Positions 43,761 to 53,191 are shown, counted from the stretch's first letter. The stretch: 64,000 bases of DNA from Rivularia sp. T60_A2020_040 (GCA_015272215.1 JACYMD010000048.1:103940-167939); one strand, 5' to 3'. A program made the numbers and translations. The notes: generated by a model from the sequence alone, not told the origin.

Positions 43761-44120
43761 ATGGACTGCATTTACTTAACGGGAATTCGCGCTTACGGTT
43801 ACACCGGCTATCTACCAGAAGAACAGGTGTTAGGACAATGGTTTGAAGTGGATGTGAAGTTATGGTTAGATTTAAGTATATCTGCTCAAAGTGATGCGAT
43901 TGAAGATACTATCGATTACCGCAGCGTTATTAGTTTAGTAAAAGATTTGGTCAAAACGTCAAAATTTGCTTTAGTCGAGCGTCTTGCTGGTAGTATTGCA
44001 GATGCTATTTTGCATTCTGAGGATTTAGTAAAGCAAGTCCAAGTAATTTTGAGTAAACCTGCTGCACCAATTCCAGATTTTGGTGGCAAAATTACGATTG
44101 AATTAATTAGAAGTAAATAG
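43761..44120 (+). CDS. folB: Dihydroneopterin aldolase
   Basis: A 119-aa tunnel-fold enzyme of folate synthesis that cleaves 7,8-dihydroneopterin. Visible family marks: YLTGIRAYGYTGYLPEEQVLGQWFEVDV, the DTIDYRSVISLVKDLV segment, LVERLAGSIADAIL with the pterin-binding Glu, and VILSKPAAPIPDFGGKITIEL, which carries the catalytic lysine. Length is typical. It stands alone and is divergent from menD. Confidence 0.95.
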   Translation: MDCIYLTGIRAYGYTGYLPEEQVLGQWFEVDVKLWLDLSISAQSDAIEDTIDYRSVISLVKDLVKTSKFALVERLAGSIADAILHSEDLVKQVQVILSKPAAPIPDFGGKITIELIRSK

Positions 44121-45087
44121 GTACGTACAGTGATTATCAATGCATTAAATACTTTATCCTTGAATTTATGTTACTTAAGCTTTAACTTCCCTACCTAAAC
44201 TACACAAAAAAGTCCAGTACTTTAAGATATATTTTTGAATTTATGTCTAATAGCATATTTTCAAATCACCCTTATCTTGTTTATTCTGAGAAAAGGGGGA
44301 ATTTTTCTTTCCTGTAAGTTAACAATATTTAAAACTCTTTTTATTTGGAGTTTGAATATTTATATGGGCTTAATTTTTAGACGTAAACGAAAAATAATTT
44401 ACTTAAACAAATGCTTGAGTATATCTAATTTTTGGGGTGTTTGTCGGTATTTGCAAGACCAATATCCAGGTTTTTATTTCTCAGTAATCAGTATTATGAA
44501 GGTCGTATCTGATGAATAAAATACATAATGCAGTTGTATTTAATATCAGTAGTTTGGGGGATTATTTGATAAATGATTCGACGATAAACTTCGGCTGTGG
44601 TTAAGGCTGATCAAAACTTTTGCGGCTAGTTATATGATGTATGACTATTTTGAGAGTAATATTTTTGGCTTTTGTTAAGTAATAACCGTAATGAAAGGAA
44701 TTTTTGCTCAAAAGAATCACAGCATTTGCTTTTAAGATATCTTTTATACCGAACATTTTCATATCCATTAATGTTTAGTTATAATGACTTGATATTAAAT
44801 CTGTTAAATAATTAAGTTAAGCAATTAAATAGATGTGAAACATAGTAATAACGGCATTAACCTGTGATTTAAGATAATTTTGATCAATATAATTGTAAAG
44901 CAGGAACAATGTAACTTTAGATATTTATTATCATAGAGCTATGGATATTTAAATTTGGCTAAAAAAATAAATGGGCAATAAGCCTTGTTTTCTGCTATCG
45001 GAGACGCTGAACCGCACCTTCGGTGAACGCGAAGGGCGTAGCTCCGCTAACGTAATTGAATATAAAATTGTTTGGTGAAGGGATATA
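44121..45087. other. Long intergenic region, AT-rich
   Basis: Nearly 1 kb with no credible gene. The 94-aa ORF at 44235-44519 has a TTG start, no ribosome binding site and biased AT-rich composition, and is rejected. Near its end (45001-45053) lies a dispersed repeat containing CACCTTCGGTG and GGGCGTAGCTCCGCTAACG. Confidence 0.5.
45001..45053. repeat. Dispersed repeat (GAACGCGAAGGGCGTAGCTCCGCTAACG)
   Basis: GC-rich insert in AT-rich surroundings, related in style to the ...CTGCGCTAACG elements at 9744, 50001 and 56691. Confidence 0.6.
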
Positions 45088-45132
45088 ATGAACATCTCAA
45101 AAATTTTAGTTAACGAGAATGAAGAAAACTAA
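45088..45132 (+). pseudogene. Possible remnant of a REC domain start
   Basis: ATG 45088 with a GAAGGGA-like site upstream encodes only MNISKILVNENEEN before a stop. This reads like the first strand of a receiver domain (KILVVEDEEN) with changed acidic positions. The downstream diguanylate cyclase begins in the linker that normally follows a REC domain, 320 bases later, about the size of one. The DNA between has stops in all frames. The match is short, so chance is possible. Confidence 0.35.
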
Positions 45133-45406
45133 ACCTTTGATGTTAAAAAGAGTTTACCTTCATGGCTGGTATATCGTTCCAGGAATTGCTAATTCAGGAA
45201 ATCGCAACAATTGTAGAAATGATTCCAGGTTTATGACTGATTAGTATCTGCCTGATAGTAAAAACAGATAGTAAGCAAATCGCAGAAAATATTCAAAATT
45301 ATTATTCAGTTTTCGTATTCAATTTTACAGAAAATTCGGAAGGTATAAAAACAGTATCTCCGACCTTTAATTCCCTATTCAAACAGTTTATTAAAAGAGA
45401 CTTACT

Positions 45407-46360
45407 ATGGCTATAGAAATGGCTATCTACAAACACCAAATACGTGAAGGATTGCAACAAGAAAAGCAAGATTTAAGTATAATCATTGACAGTATGGGAT
45501 GTGGAGTAATTGTCACTGATATCAATTCTTGTATTGAAATTATTAATCCGGTTGCAGAAGCGTTAACTGGATGGCAAAAAAAAGAAGCTATTGGTAAAAA
45601 CTTATTAGAAGTTTTCCAATTAAAAGATACAGATACAGAGGAAGAAATTGATAATTTAGCTGCAAGAGCAATAAAAACAGGTGAAGTTTTGAATTTACCA
45701 GAAAACTGTAAACTAATTGCAAAAGACGGAAGCGAAACATCGATTGGAGATACTGTAGCACCCTTGCGCGATCAAGATGGAAAAATATTAGGTGCGGTAT
45801 TGGTATTTCAAGATATTAGTCAACGCAAAAAAACTGAAGCGGAATTGATACGGAATGCTTTTTATGATTCGATAACAGGTTTACCGAATCGAATTTTGTT
45901 TAGGGATAGATTAGCACAGGCTTTTGAACATAGTAAGCGAAGAAAAAATTATCGATTTAGCGTTTTGTTCCTAGATTTAGATGGTTTCAAGGGAATCAAC
46001 GATAAATTTGGACATGGGATGGGTGATAAATTGTTGGTAGATATAAGTCAATTATTGAAGTCTAGCTTGCGGGGTGGTGATACTGTAGCTAGATTTGGAG
46101 GTGATGAATTTGCGATTCTTTTGGAAGATATCAAAGATGTAACAGATGCGACTAATGTTGCTCTACGGATTCAAAAAAATCTAGAAACGCCATTTGATAT
46201 TAACAAGCATAAGATATTAGTCACGGCTAGTATTGGCATTGCTTTGAGTAGGGTTAGTCATGAACAACCAGCAGATTTACTAGATGATGCAGATAGTGCC
46301 ATGTATCAAGCTAAAGAGCAAGGAAAGGCTCGGTATGTGGTGTTTGAGCGAAAAGGTTAG
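45407..46360 (+). CDS. PAS-GGDEF diguanylate cyclase, probably 5'-truncated
   Basis: A 317-aa protein. Residues 20-140 form a PAS domain (IIDSMGCGVIVTDINSCIEIINPVAEALTGWQKKEAIGKNLLEVF) and 150-312 a GGDEF domain with an intact RFGGDEF active site and an upstream RxxD inhibitory site (LRGGDTVARFGGDEF). It should make cyclic di-GMP, with product feedback. The N terminus MAIEMAIYKHQIREGLQQ equals the linker found after REC domains in cyanobacterial REC-PAS-GGDEF proteins, so a receiver domain has probably been lost. A membrane anchor is not seen. Confidence 0.9.
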   Translation: MAIEMAIYKHQIREGLQQEKQDLSIIIDSMGCGVIVTDINSCIEIINPVAEALTGWQKKEAIGKNLLEVFQLKDTDTEEEIDNLAARAIKTGEVLNLPENCKLIAKDGSETSIGDTVAPLRDQDGKILGAVLVFQDISQRKKTEAELIRNAFYDSITGLPNRILFRDRLAQAFEHSKRRKNYRFSVLFLDLDGFKGINDKFGHGMGDKLLVDISQLLKSSLRGGDTVARFGGDEFAILLEDIKDVTDATNVALRIQKNLETPFDINKHKILVTASIGIALSRVSHEQPADLLDDADSAMYQAKEQGKARYVVFERKG

Positions 46361-46781
46361 AGGTTTGAGGTTTGAGGTAGTGCGTTAACCTCACCCTCCG
46401 GGTGAAGGCGTAGCCTGCCCCGGAGGGCATACGTCTCGCTCGCTAGTTGAGGTAGTGCGTTGGCGTAGCCTGCCCCGGAGGGCATACCGGAAAGCTCGCT
46501 CGCTACTACCAGGGAGCGAGACGCTCCCACTACGAACCCTATTCCCCCCAACCCACCCAACAATATGTTTAATTAGTTTCGCACAGGTACTTATTTGTTT
46601 GCGATATCGCGCTTTAGAGATTTTGCTCAAAAAAGCTATAATGTCCGTACTTAAAATTGCAAATAAGGTTTAAATAACTTAATAAATACAAAGAAAGAAA
46701 TATTAAGCCTATAAGGCATCACAAAAATTATTGCTCGGATGAAATGTGGTGTCGTTACGAGTGTTATTTGACTAACAATTA
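46361..46781. other. Intergenic with duplicated 25-bp repeat
   Basis: About 420 bases between the cyclase and the sugar transporter genes. Most of the first half is a GC-rich interspersed repeat, listed separately. ORFs called here in the track are products of the repeat. Confidence 0.6.
46407..46486. repeat. Two direct copies of GGCGTAGCCTGCCCCGGAGGGCATA
   Basis: Identical 25-base units at 46407-46431 and 46462-46486, separated by 30 bases, in a cluster with CCTCCGGGTGAAGG and GGGAGCGAGACGCTCCC hairpins. Typical of cyanobacterial small dispersed repeats. Confidence 0.8.
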
Positions 46782-48092
46782 ATGTTGAATTTACAAGTGG
46801 TAAACAAATTCAGAAAAATATTCCAGAAACTTAAATTTCGAGTTGCAGCGATATTTATTACTGTTGTTTTTGGGATTGCAATATTGTCAATACAGCCAGC
46901 CCAAACACAGCAGCCGGTAACGTTAAATTTGCTGATGACAGCCCCTGATGCTCAGCCTTGGAGACAGGGGATAATTAAAGATTTTGAAGCGAAAAATCCC
47001 GGTATTCGGATTAATATTGTTGAAGGTCCTAACGCCACAAATTTACTAGAAGATTTGTATACTTCTGCCTTTATTTTGGGTGATTCTCCTTATGACTTAG
47101 TAAATATGGATGTTATTTGGACACCAAAATTTGCTGCTGCTGGTTGGTTGTTGGATTTGACAGATAAAATTACTCAACAGGAATTAGCAGCATTTTCACG
47201 CCCTGATGTAGAAGGGCGACGTTACAAAGGTAAACTATATGCAATTCCCATGCGGAGTGATGTGGGAATGCTTTATTACCGAGAAGATTTACTCAAAGAA
47301 GCGGGATTTAATCCTCCAGAAAGCTTTGATGATTTAGTCAAAATATCCCAATCTTTACAAGAAAAAAGTAAAGTTGATTGGGGTTATGTTTGGCAAGGAA
47401 AGCAATACGAAGGATTGGCTGCGATGTTTGTGGAAATCCTCGAAGGTTTTGGCGGTTATTGGGTAAATCCTGAAACTTTAGAAGTAGGATTAGATCAATC
47501 AGAAACATTAGCAGCAATTGAATTTTTAAAAAATACGATTCAAATTGGAATTTCTCCTCCTGGAGTAACGACATATCAAGAAGAAGAAACTAGACGAATT
47601 TTTCAAAATGGAAATTCAGCTTTTTTAAGAAATTGGCCCTACGTTTGGCCCTTAGCAAATACAGAATCTTCGGCTGTTGACGGTAAAATTGCGATCAAAC
47701 CAATGGTACATACCAAAAATGGAAATAGTGGTGCTTGTTTGGGAGGTTGGGCTTTAGGAATATCTAAATCTACCAAACATCCCGAAGCAGCTTGGAAAGC
47801 AATTAGTTATTTTACTTCTGAGGAAGCACAGCGAAAATTTGTTTTAGAAGCCGGTTTTGTACCAAGTCGTCGTTCGTTATTTATTGATCCACAAATTGTT
47901 GCTAAATATCCCCATTATCCCGAATTATTAAAAGTTGTAGATCAAGCAGTATTACGTCCACCTATTGCTCAATATGCTCAAACTTCCGATATTTTGCAAC
48001 GCTATCTTTCTGCTGCATTAACTTCAAGAATGACTCCCGAAGCAGCAATGAAAAATGCAGCCTCGGAGACTCGTCAGTTATTAGGGAGGTAG
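46782..48092 (+). CDS. CUT1 sugar ABC transporter substrate-binding protein
   Basis: A 436-aa extracytoplasmic binding protein with an N-terminal hydrophobic signal (FRVAAIFITVVFGIAIL, then QPAQTQQ). Family marks: LNLLMTAPDAQPWRQGIIKDFEAKNPGIRINIVEGP, DLVNMDVIWTPKFAAAGWLLDLTDKI, the GKLYAIPMRSDVGMLYYREDLL segment, and GACLGGWALGISKSTKHPEAAWKAISYF. It belongs to the maltose/trehalose/glucosylglycerol-type binding proteins (SBP family 1). Two permease genes and an ATPase gene follow. The exact sugar cannot be read; trehalose, maltose or compatible-solute uptake are the likely options. Confidence 0.9.
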   Translation: MLNLQVVNKFRKIFQKLKFRVAAIFITVVFGIAILSIQPAQTQQPVTLNLLMTAPDAQPWRQGIIKDFEAKNPGIRINIVEGPNATNLLEDLYTSAFILGDSPYDLVNMDVIWTPKFAAAGWLLDLTDKITQQELAAFSRPDVEGRRYKGKLYAIPMRSDVGMLYYREDLLKEAGFNPPESFDDLVKISQSLQEKSKVDWGYVWQGKQYEGLAAMFVEILEGFGGYWVNPETLEVGLDQSETLAAIEFLKNTIQIGISPPGVTTYQEEETRRIFQNGNSAFLRNWPYVWPLANTESSAVDGKIAIKPMVHTKNGNSGACLGGWALGISKSTKHPEAAWKAISYFTSEEAQRKFVLEAGFVPSRRSLFIDPQIVAKYPHYPELLKVVDQAVLRPPIAQYAQTSDILQRYLSAALTSRMTPEAAMKNAASETRQLLGR

Positions 48093-48148
48093 GGTTCAGG
48101 GGAGATGGGGGGAAAGAATTCGGGTTGTATTCCGGTGTCCCTAATCTA

Positions 48149-48187
48149 AAATTTAAAATCTAAAATCTAAAATCTAAAATCTAAAAT
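48149..48187. repeat. TCTAAAA heptamer repeats
   Basis: AATTTAA/AATCTAA units repeated five times just before the first permease gene; they displace a normal ribosome binding site. Confidence 0.75.
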
Positions 48188-48194
48188 TCTTCAG

Positions 48195-49082
48195 ATGGAA
48201 ACAATTCGGAGTAGAGAACAAAAAACAGCGTGGATTTTGTTAATACCAGCCATACTATTACTATTGTTGGTTTTTGGCTATCCGATTGCTCGTGCTTTTT
48301 GGTTAAGTTTATTTACAGAAAATTTAGGAACACAATTACAGCCTGTTTTTTCGGGTTTAAATAATTACGGAAGAATGATGGGAGATGGACGTTTTTGGCA
48401 AAGTTTTTTGGTAACAATTATATTTACTAGCGCTTCAGTAACTTTGGAATTGTTGTTTGGATTGATCATAGCTTTGGTTTTAAATCAGCAATTTTTCGGT
48501 CGTGGTGTGGTAAGAACTACTGCAATTTTACCTTGGGCTTTACCTACTGCTTTAATTGGTTTAGCTTGGGCTTGGATTTTCAACGATCAATATGGGGTAG
48601 CCAACGATATTTTACTGCGGTTGGGTTTTATTGAAACTGGGATTAATTGGTTAGGAGAACCGACTTTAGCAATGATTGCTGTTATCGTTGCTGATGTGTG
48701 GAAAACAACGCCATTTATCAGTATTTTGCTATTAGCTGGTTTGCAATCAATATCCGCCGATTTGTATGAAGCACATTCTATTGATGGAGCAACAGCTTGG
48801 CAGAGTTTCCGGCAAATAACCTTACCACTTTTGATACCACAAATTCTAATAGCCGTTTTATTTCGGTTTGCTCAAGCATTCGGAATCTTCGATTTAATTG
48901 CGGTAATGACTGGTGGTGGACCTGGAGGAGCAACGGAAGTTGTATCATTGTACATCTACTCTACCATCATGCGCTATTTAGATTTTGGTTACGGTGCAGC
49001 GTTGGTTGTAGTAACTTTTATGTTGCTAGTTTTCGCGGTTTTAATTGCTAATTTACTACTTCGTATATCTCGTGTTAATTAG
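48195..49082 (+). CDS. CUT1 sugar ABC transporter permease (MalF type)
   Basis: A 295-aa inner-membrane protein with about six helices. It opens with KTAWILLIPAILLLLLVFGYPIARAFWLSLF and carries the EAA loop (YEAHSIDGATAWQSFRQITLPLLIPQI) that contacts the ATPase. It pairs with the next gene to form the heterodimeric channel of the importer. Located 102 bases after the binding protein gene. Confidence 0.93.
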   Translation: METIRSREQKTAWILLIPAILLLLLVFGYPIARAFWLSLFTENLGTQLQPVFSGLNNYGRMMGDGRFWQSFLVTIIFTSASVTLELLFGLIIALVLNQQFFGRGVVRTTAILPWALPTALIGLAWAWIFNDQYGVANDILLRLGFIETGINWLGEPTLAMIAVIVADVWKTTPFISILLLAGLQSISADLYEAHSIDGATAWQSFRQITLPLLIPQILIAVLFRFAQAFGIFDLIAVMTGGGPGGATEVVSLYIYSTIMRYLDFGYGAALVVVTFMLLVFAVLIANLLLRISRVN

Positions 49083-49140
49083 TTGACAGTGGACAGTGGA
49101 CAGTGGACAGTTGACAGTTGACCTTTGACCTTTACCTTTA
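49082..49140. repeat. Heptamer repeats between the two permease genes
   Basis: TTGACAG/TGGACAG units followed by CCTTTGA units fill the 42-base gap and run into the next gene's start. Confidence 0.8.
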
Positions 49141-49979
49141 ATATGAAAAAAAAATCTTTAAAAAAAATATTATTATGGATAGCAATTATTTTTGTAGTTG
49201 TCTTTAGTTTGGCACCAGCTTTATGGCAACTATTAACCTCATTTAAGATTAACGAAGATATTTCCAAGCTACCCACAATTTATTTTCCGACTCGCATTAC
49301 TTTGAGTCATTATACTGAATTATTTACTCGTCGTCCCTTTTGGCGTTATATATTAAATAGTGCTTTTGTTTCCATTGTTTCTACAGCTTTTTCTTTGGGT
49401 ATAGGTGCGCCTGCTGCTTATGCTTTAGCGCGGTTGCGTCCAAAGGGTCAAAATATTATTCTTGCGGGTATTTTAATTGTAACTTTATTCCCAGGGATTT
49501 TATTATTCTTAGGATTACTAGAAATTGTCCAAGTGCTGCGTTTGGGTAATAATTATTTAGCGTTGATAATTCCTTATACTGCAATAAATTTACCACTGAC
49601 TATTTTAGTATTACGGAGCTTTTTTGAGCAATTACCTAAAGATTTAGAAGATTCTGCTAGAGTTGACGGTTACAATACTTGGCAAATGCTAACTCAAATT
49701 ATCTTACCGATGACTCTCCCGGCTTTGGTAACAACAGGAATTCTTACTTTTATTTTTGCTTGGAATGAATTTATTTTTGCCTTAACATTTATTACTCGCG
49801 AAGATATGAAAACAATTCCCGTTGCAGCAGCCCAATTAAGCGGTGCATCAACTTTTGAAATTCCCTATGGTCCTATCGCTGCGGCTACAGTTTTAGGAAC
49901 ACTACCTTTAGTTTTATTAGTATTGTTCTTCCAACGGAAAATTGTTCAAGGACTTACCGCAGGAGCAGTCAAGGGATGA
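49125..49979 (+). CDS. CUT1 sugar ABC transporter permease (MalG type)
   Basis: A 284-aa membrane protein with about six helices and the EAA loop LEDSARVDGYNTWQMLTQIILPMTLPAL. The product ends with FQRKIVQGLTAGAVKG, the usual MalG C terminus. An internal ATG at 49143 (MKKKSLKKILLWIA) is the more natural start, since the first six codons lie in repeat DNA. Second permease of the importer. Confidence 0.92.
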   Translation: MTFTFNMKKKSLKKILLWIAIIFVVVFSLAPALWQLLTSFKINEDISKLPTIYFPTRITLSHYTELFTRRPFWRYILNSAFVSIVSTAFSLGIGAPAAYALARLRPKGQNIILAGILIVTLFPGILLFLGLLEIVQVLRLGNNYLALIIPYTAINLPLTILVLRSFFEQLPKDLEDSARVDGYNTWQMLTQIILPMTLPALVTTGILTFIFAWNEFIFALTFITREDMKTIPVAAAQLSGASTFEIPYGPIAAATVLGTLPLVLLVLFFQRKIVQGLTAGAVKG

Positions 49980-50275
49980 ATCAATTTTAGATTTTAGATT
50001 ATGTCCTTACGGACACGCTGCGCTAATGAATTTTGGATTAAATAAGTAGTAAAGTAAAAATATTTATATAATTACTAATCAGTTATATAGCCGTTACCAT
50101 TCTTTTGATAAAAAACCGACTTCTTACCCCACGAAAGATTAAGGTTTTACAATTTTTTTTGATCTCTGATTCAATAATTAACCGCAAATCGAATTCATGT
50201 TAATCTCAAAGGTAAAAAAATAGTAATCCTAAATTCACAATCCAAAATCTCAAATCTAAAATCCAAAATTGAAAA
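49980..50275. other. Gap with dispersed repeats before the ATPase gene
   Basis: About 300 bases: dispersed repeat at 50001-50026, a half copy of the ACCGACTTCTT element at 50105-50121 and TCCAAAA/TCTAAAA heptamers at 50227-50273. Its length suggests that the ATPase gene has its own promoter. Confidence 0.55.
50001..50026. repeat. Dispersed short repeat (ATGTCCTTACGGACACGCTGCGCTAA)
   Basis: Matches 9744-9771 with one change, and 56691-56716 with one change. Contains the palindrome-like core GTCCTTACGGAC. Confidence 0.75.
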
Positions 50276-51361
50276 ATGTCTAAACTTGAACTAAAAAACT
50301 TAAATAAAACCTTTTCTCCCAAAGTTGTTCCGGTAAAGGATATTAGTTTATCTGTGGAGGATAGCGAGTTTCTCACTTTACTTGGCCCTAGCGGTTGTGG
50401 TAAGTCTACAACTTTACGAATGATTGCGGGTTTGGAAGAAGTGACGCGAGGAAAAGTATTCTTAGGAAATGAGGATATTACCTACAAACGTGCTGGCGAT
50501 CGCAATATGGCTATGGTATTCCAAAGCTATGCGCTATACCCCCACATGACGGTAGAGGAAAATCTCGCTTCTGGATTAAAGTTAAAAAAAGTACCCCGTG
50601 CAGAAATTCAAGCCCGAATTACGGAAGTAGCGGGACTTTTGGGTTTAGAAGAACTATTTCAACGCAAACCCGGACAACTTTCTGGGGGGCAAAGACAACG
50701 TGTTGCTGTGGGTAGAGCTTTGGTACGGAAAGCTCAAGCCTATTTACTAGACGAACCTTTAAGCAATCTTGATGCTTTGTTACGGGAAAGAGTCCGAGCC
50801 GATATTAAGCAGATATTTGCAGCCCAACAAGCGCCGGTAGTTTATGTTACTCACGATCAAACGGAAGCGATGACGCTTTCTTCTCAAGTCGCGGTGCTAA
50901 ATAACGGCTATATACAGCAATTTGCACCACCAGCAGACATTTACAACCGTCCAGCTAATTTATTTGTCGCTGGTTTTGTAGGTAGTCCACAAATGAATTT
51001 ACTTACTTTACCTTGTCAAGGAAATAATGCCATACTTGGTGATTATTCAGTAAATTTACCGCAGCTACCGACTTTACCACCGCAAATTGTTATGGGTATT
51101 CGTCCGGAACACGTTCGTGTTGCATTACCGGAAGATACGCAAACTGTTAAAGGGCGGGTATATTTAGTCGAAAATTTAGGGATGTACAAATTGGTTAGTG
51201 TGCGTATTGCTAGCTCCCTAACAGAATCGCCGATTATACGGGCTTTACTACCTCCCGACCAAAGTTGGCACAATGAAGAAATTACCCTCGCTCTACCCTC
51301 TAAGAACATCCACTGGTTCGATGTTGAGTCAGGTGATGTGTTGTATCAGGTTAAAGGTTAA
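50276..51361 (+). CDS. CUT1 sugar ABC transporter ATPase (MalK/UgpC type)
   Basis: A 361-aa ATPase with Walker A GPSGCGKST, Q-loop MVFQSYALYPHMT, signature LSGGQRQRVAVGRAL, Walker B AYLLDEPLSNLDA, and H-loop VYVTHD. The C-terminal ~120 residues form the MOP/TOBE regulatory domain of sugar importers (MGIRPEHVRVAL, GRVYLVENLGMYKLV). It completes the four-gene set that starts at 46782. ATPases of this kind may serve several importers in the cell. Confidence 0.95.
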   Translation: MSKLELKNLNKTFSPKVVPVKDISLSVEDSEFLTLLGPSGCGKSTTLRMIAGLEEVTRGKVFLGNEDITYKRAGDRNMAMVFQSYALYPHMTVEENLASGLKLKKVPRAEIQARITEVAGLLGLEELFQRKPGQLSGGQRQRVAVGRALVRKAQAYLLDEPLSNLDALLRERVRADIKQIFAAQQAPVVYVTHDQTEAMTLSSQVAVLNNGYIQQFAPPADIYNRPANLFVAGFVGSPQMNLLTLPCQGNNAILGDYSVNLPQLPTLPPQIVMGIRPEHVRVALPEDTQTVKGRVYLVENLGMYKLVSVRIASSLTESPIIRALLPPDQSWHNEEITLALPSKNIHWFDVESGDVLYQVKG

Positions 51362-51419
51362 AGGTTAGAGGTTAAAGGTTAATAAACTCTGATGATTAGA
51401 GAATATTTTAAAAGTACTC

Positions 51420-51536
51420 GGCGCTTTATTACCGCTACTATAGAGGCTGGAGTACACCGTAAGATGTACTTAACGTATTTGAAACCCGTGCAGACGGGTG
51501 CCGGTTTGTGTAGCTGCGGTAATAAAGCGCCTTTTT
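51420..51536 (+). ncRNA. Candidate structured RNA with closing stem and T-run
   Basis: GGCGCTTTATTACCGC (51420-51435) and GCGGTAATAAAGCGCC (51516-51531) form a 16-bp perfect stem around 80 bases, and five T residues follow (51532-51536). Inside, two further hairpins are visible: AGTACA...TGTACT (51451-51470) and ACCCGT-GCAG-ACGGGT (51484-51499). This layout fits a small RNA with a terminator, or a hairpin mobile element (MITE). I recognise no Rfam family. It lies 58 bases after the ATPase stop, so it could also be a 3' UTR element. Confidence 0.5.
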
Positions 51537-51562
51537 ACAATCCATAATCCAAAATCTAAAAT

Positions 51563-52741
51563 CTAAAATTGCAAAAACTTTTCTACCCCGGCTTTTACTT
51601 GTGGTAAATTCATGTAAGCGTCTGCCGCTTCGAGTAAATTATTAATATTTTCTTCGCTAGCATCATCTAAATCGTCGCTTAAACGTTTACCAGTTAAAGA
51701 CTTATCAAGGTTAAATTGCAAGCGTAAAAGCCGCTCATGAAGTATTTGCTTGCTAATATACTCGTAAATATCAGAAGAAGCATCAAACAATACACCAACA
51801 ATTGGTTGAGCCCATTGTAATAAACCCCAACGTTGTGCTTGTTCAAAAGGAATAATTCGGGTTCTATCTCCAGTGCCGATGGAAAGTACGGAAATTTCTT
51901 CATTTGAATAGCCGCATCGTAATGCTTCAGCTATACCACAACTAGAAGGGTTATTTGCAGCAACTCCACCATCAATTGCGGAATATATTGTTTTAATTGA
52001 ATAAGCAGATGTTTTATCAGGAATTCTATCCCAAGCAGGATTGACTATTGCTTGTCTAATGGCACCAATATAACTTTTAATAATCCGAGTTTGTCCGCTA
52101 CCTTTACCGTCAGTAATTCTAATTTCGGCGTTTTGATATACATCATCAACCGTAGATTCATTATCGCTTAAAATAATACTATTTATACTTGCATCCTTAA
52201 CATTCCCGTTAACTCTTTTCTCTAATTTATATGCTGGGAAATAAGTAGGAGCCGATGCAGAAGAAACACATACTTCCCACAATGGAACGTTACCATAGGC
52301 TTTATCTGGTCGCCAACTTTTAAAAATAATTGGATCGCGTTCAATCGTGTCATAAGATACAACTAATAGTCTTGGTGAACTAGCAAGATCAAACAATCTT
52401 GTTTCTCCGAAAACACCTTGTAAAACTTGAATCAAACCTTTATTAGAATACTTAGGAGCAGATATACCGTACCTTAATATTAAAGGTATTCGTTTTAAAG
52501 AAAAAAGACTTTGATAAGGAAAGATAATTGAGCTTTTATTTTGGAAAAAATCGACAATTTCTTGACTACTGCGTCCTGTTGCGATCGCTGCTGCTAAAAT
52601 GGAACCTGTAGAAGTGCCGACGATTAAGTCAAAGTACTCATTTAACGGTTGATTAATCAGATTTTCAATATCAACTAAAATTTTTGCTGCAACAATTCCC
52701 CTAACCCCTCCACCATCTAAACTTAATATCCTAAAAGGCAT
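51563..52741 (-). CDS. Patatin-like phospholipase
   Basis: A 392-aa acyl hydrolase. The oxyanion hole LDGGGVRGIVAAKIL (9-22), the nucleophile Ser44 in GTSTG, and the dyad aspartate in the DGGVAANNPS motif are all intact, so activity is likely. Patatins release fatty acids from membrane lipids; close relatives include CapV/CBASS effectors, but no nucleotide cyclase gene is adjacent, so a housekeeping lipase is more likely. No signal peptide, so cytoplasmic. TCTAAAA heptamers abut its 3' end. Confidence 0.92.
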   Translation of the reverse strand: MPFRILSLDGGGVRGIVAAKILVDIENLINQPLNEYFDLIVGTSTGSILAAAIATGRSSQEIVDFFQNKSSIIFPYQSLFSLKRIPLILRYGISAPKYSNKGLIQVLQGVFGETRLFDLASSPRLLVVSYDTIERDPIIFKSWRPDKAYGNVPLWEVCVSSASAPTYFPAYKLEKRVNGNVKDASINSIILSDNESTVDDVYQNAEIRITDGKGSGQTRIIKSYIGAIRQAIVNPAWDRIPDKTSAYSIKTIYSAIDGGVAANNPSSCGIAEALRCGYSNEEISVLSIGTGDRTRIIPFEQAQRWGLLQWAQPIVGVLFDASSDIYEYISKQILHERLLRLQFNLDKSLTGKRLSDDLDDASEENINNLLEAADAYMNLPQVKAGVEKFLQF

Positions 52742-53191
52742 TTTGATGATTCTCCCTGTATGATGATTTGTATTTATTCAGCAACTGATATGATATATAA
52801 ATCTTTGCCTAAATTGCCTAAATTGCCTAAATTATTATCAATAATCTTGTGATTTGCTGCAATTATATAATATACAAACAGACACAAATCATAATTATAA
52901 ATACCCTGTGAAATCTCAAAATGTTAATAATTTGCTTTGGTTCAATATTAAACATTTCATGTTATTAAAATTGCAGTACAGTTATCTCAACTGCACAAAA
53001 GCTCTGATAGTGAAGATATATTCTCATTAAACAGATACTCTTTTAAATAATCTGCGAATAATACTTCGTTGTTTAGAGCTAAATTTTTGTAATATAAAAG
53101 ACACAGTGAAATCACTTGCTGAGCAACAAAATATTAGGTAATCTAACAGTAAGTTTATATAAAAATACTTACAAAAGGAGTGATTGGTGTA
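52742..53191. other. Intergenic with three 9-bp tandem repeats
   Basis: About 450 bases between divergent genes. TTGCCTAAA is repeated three times at 52805-52831. A ribosome binding site AAAGGAG (53174-53180) precedes the next start. Confidence 0.55.

Noticed and set aside
44235-44519. 94-aa plus-strand ORF in a long intergenic region
   Set aside because: TTG start, no ribosome binding site, and a Leu/Ile/Phe/Lys-rich composition expected of random AT-rich DNA.
46357-46630. Two minus-strand ORFs after the cyclase gene
   Set aside because: Translated from a GC-rich dispersed repeat with direct copies; not protein-coding.
51563-52741. Patatin gene as part of a CBASS-type defence system
   Set aside because: No cyclic-nucleotide synthase or other CBASS gene is adjacent; an ordinary lipase is the simpler reading.
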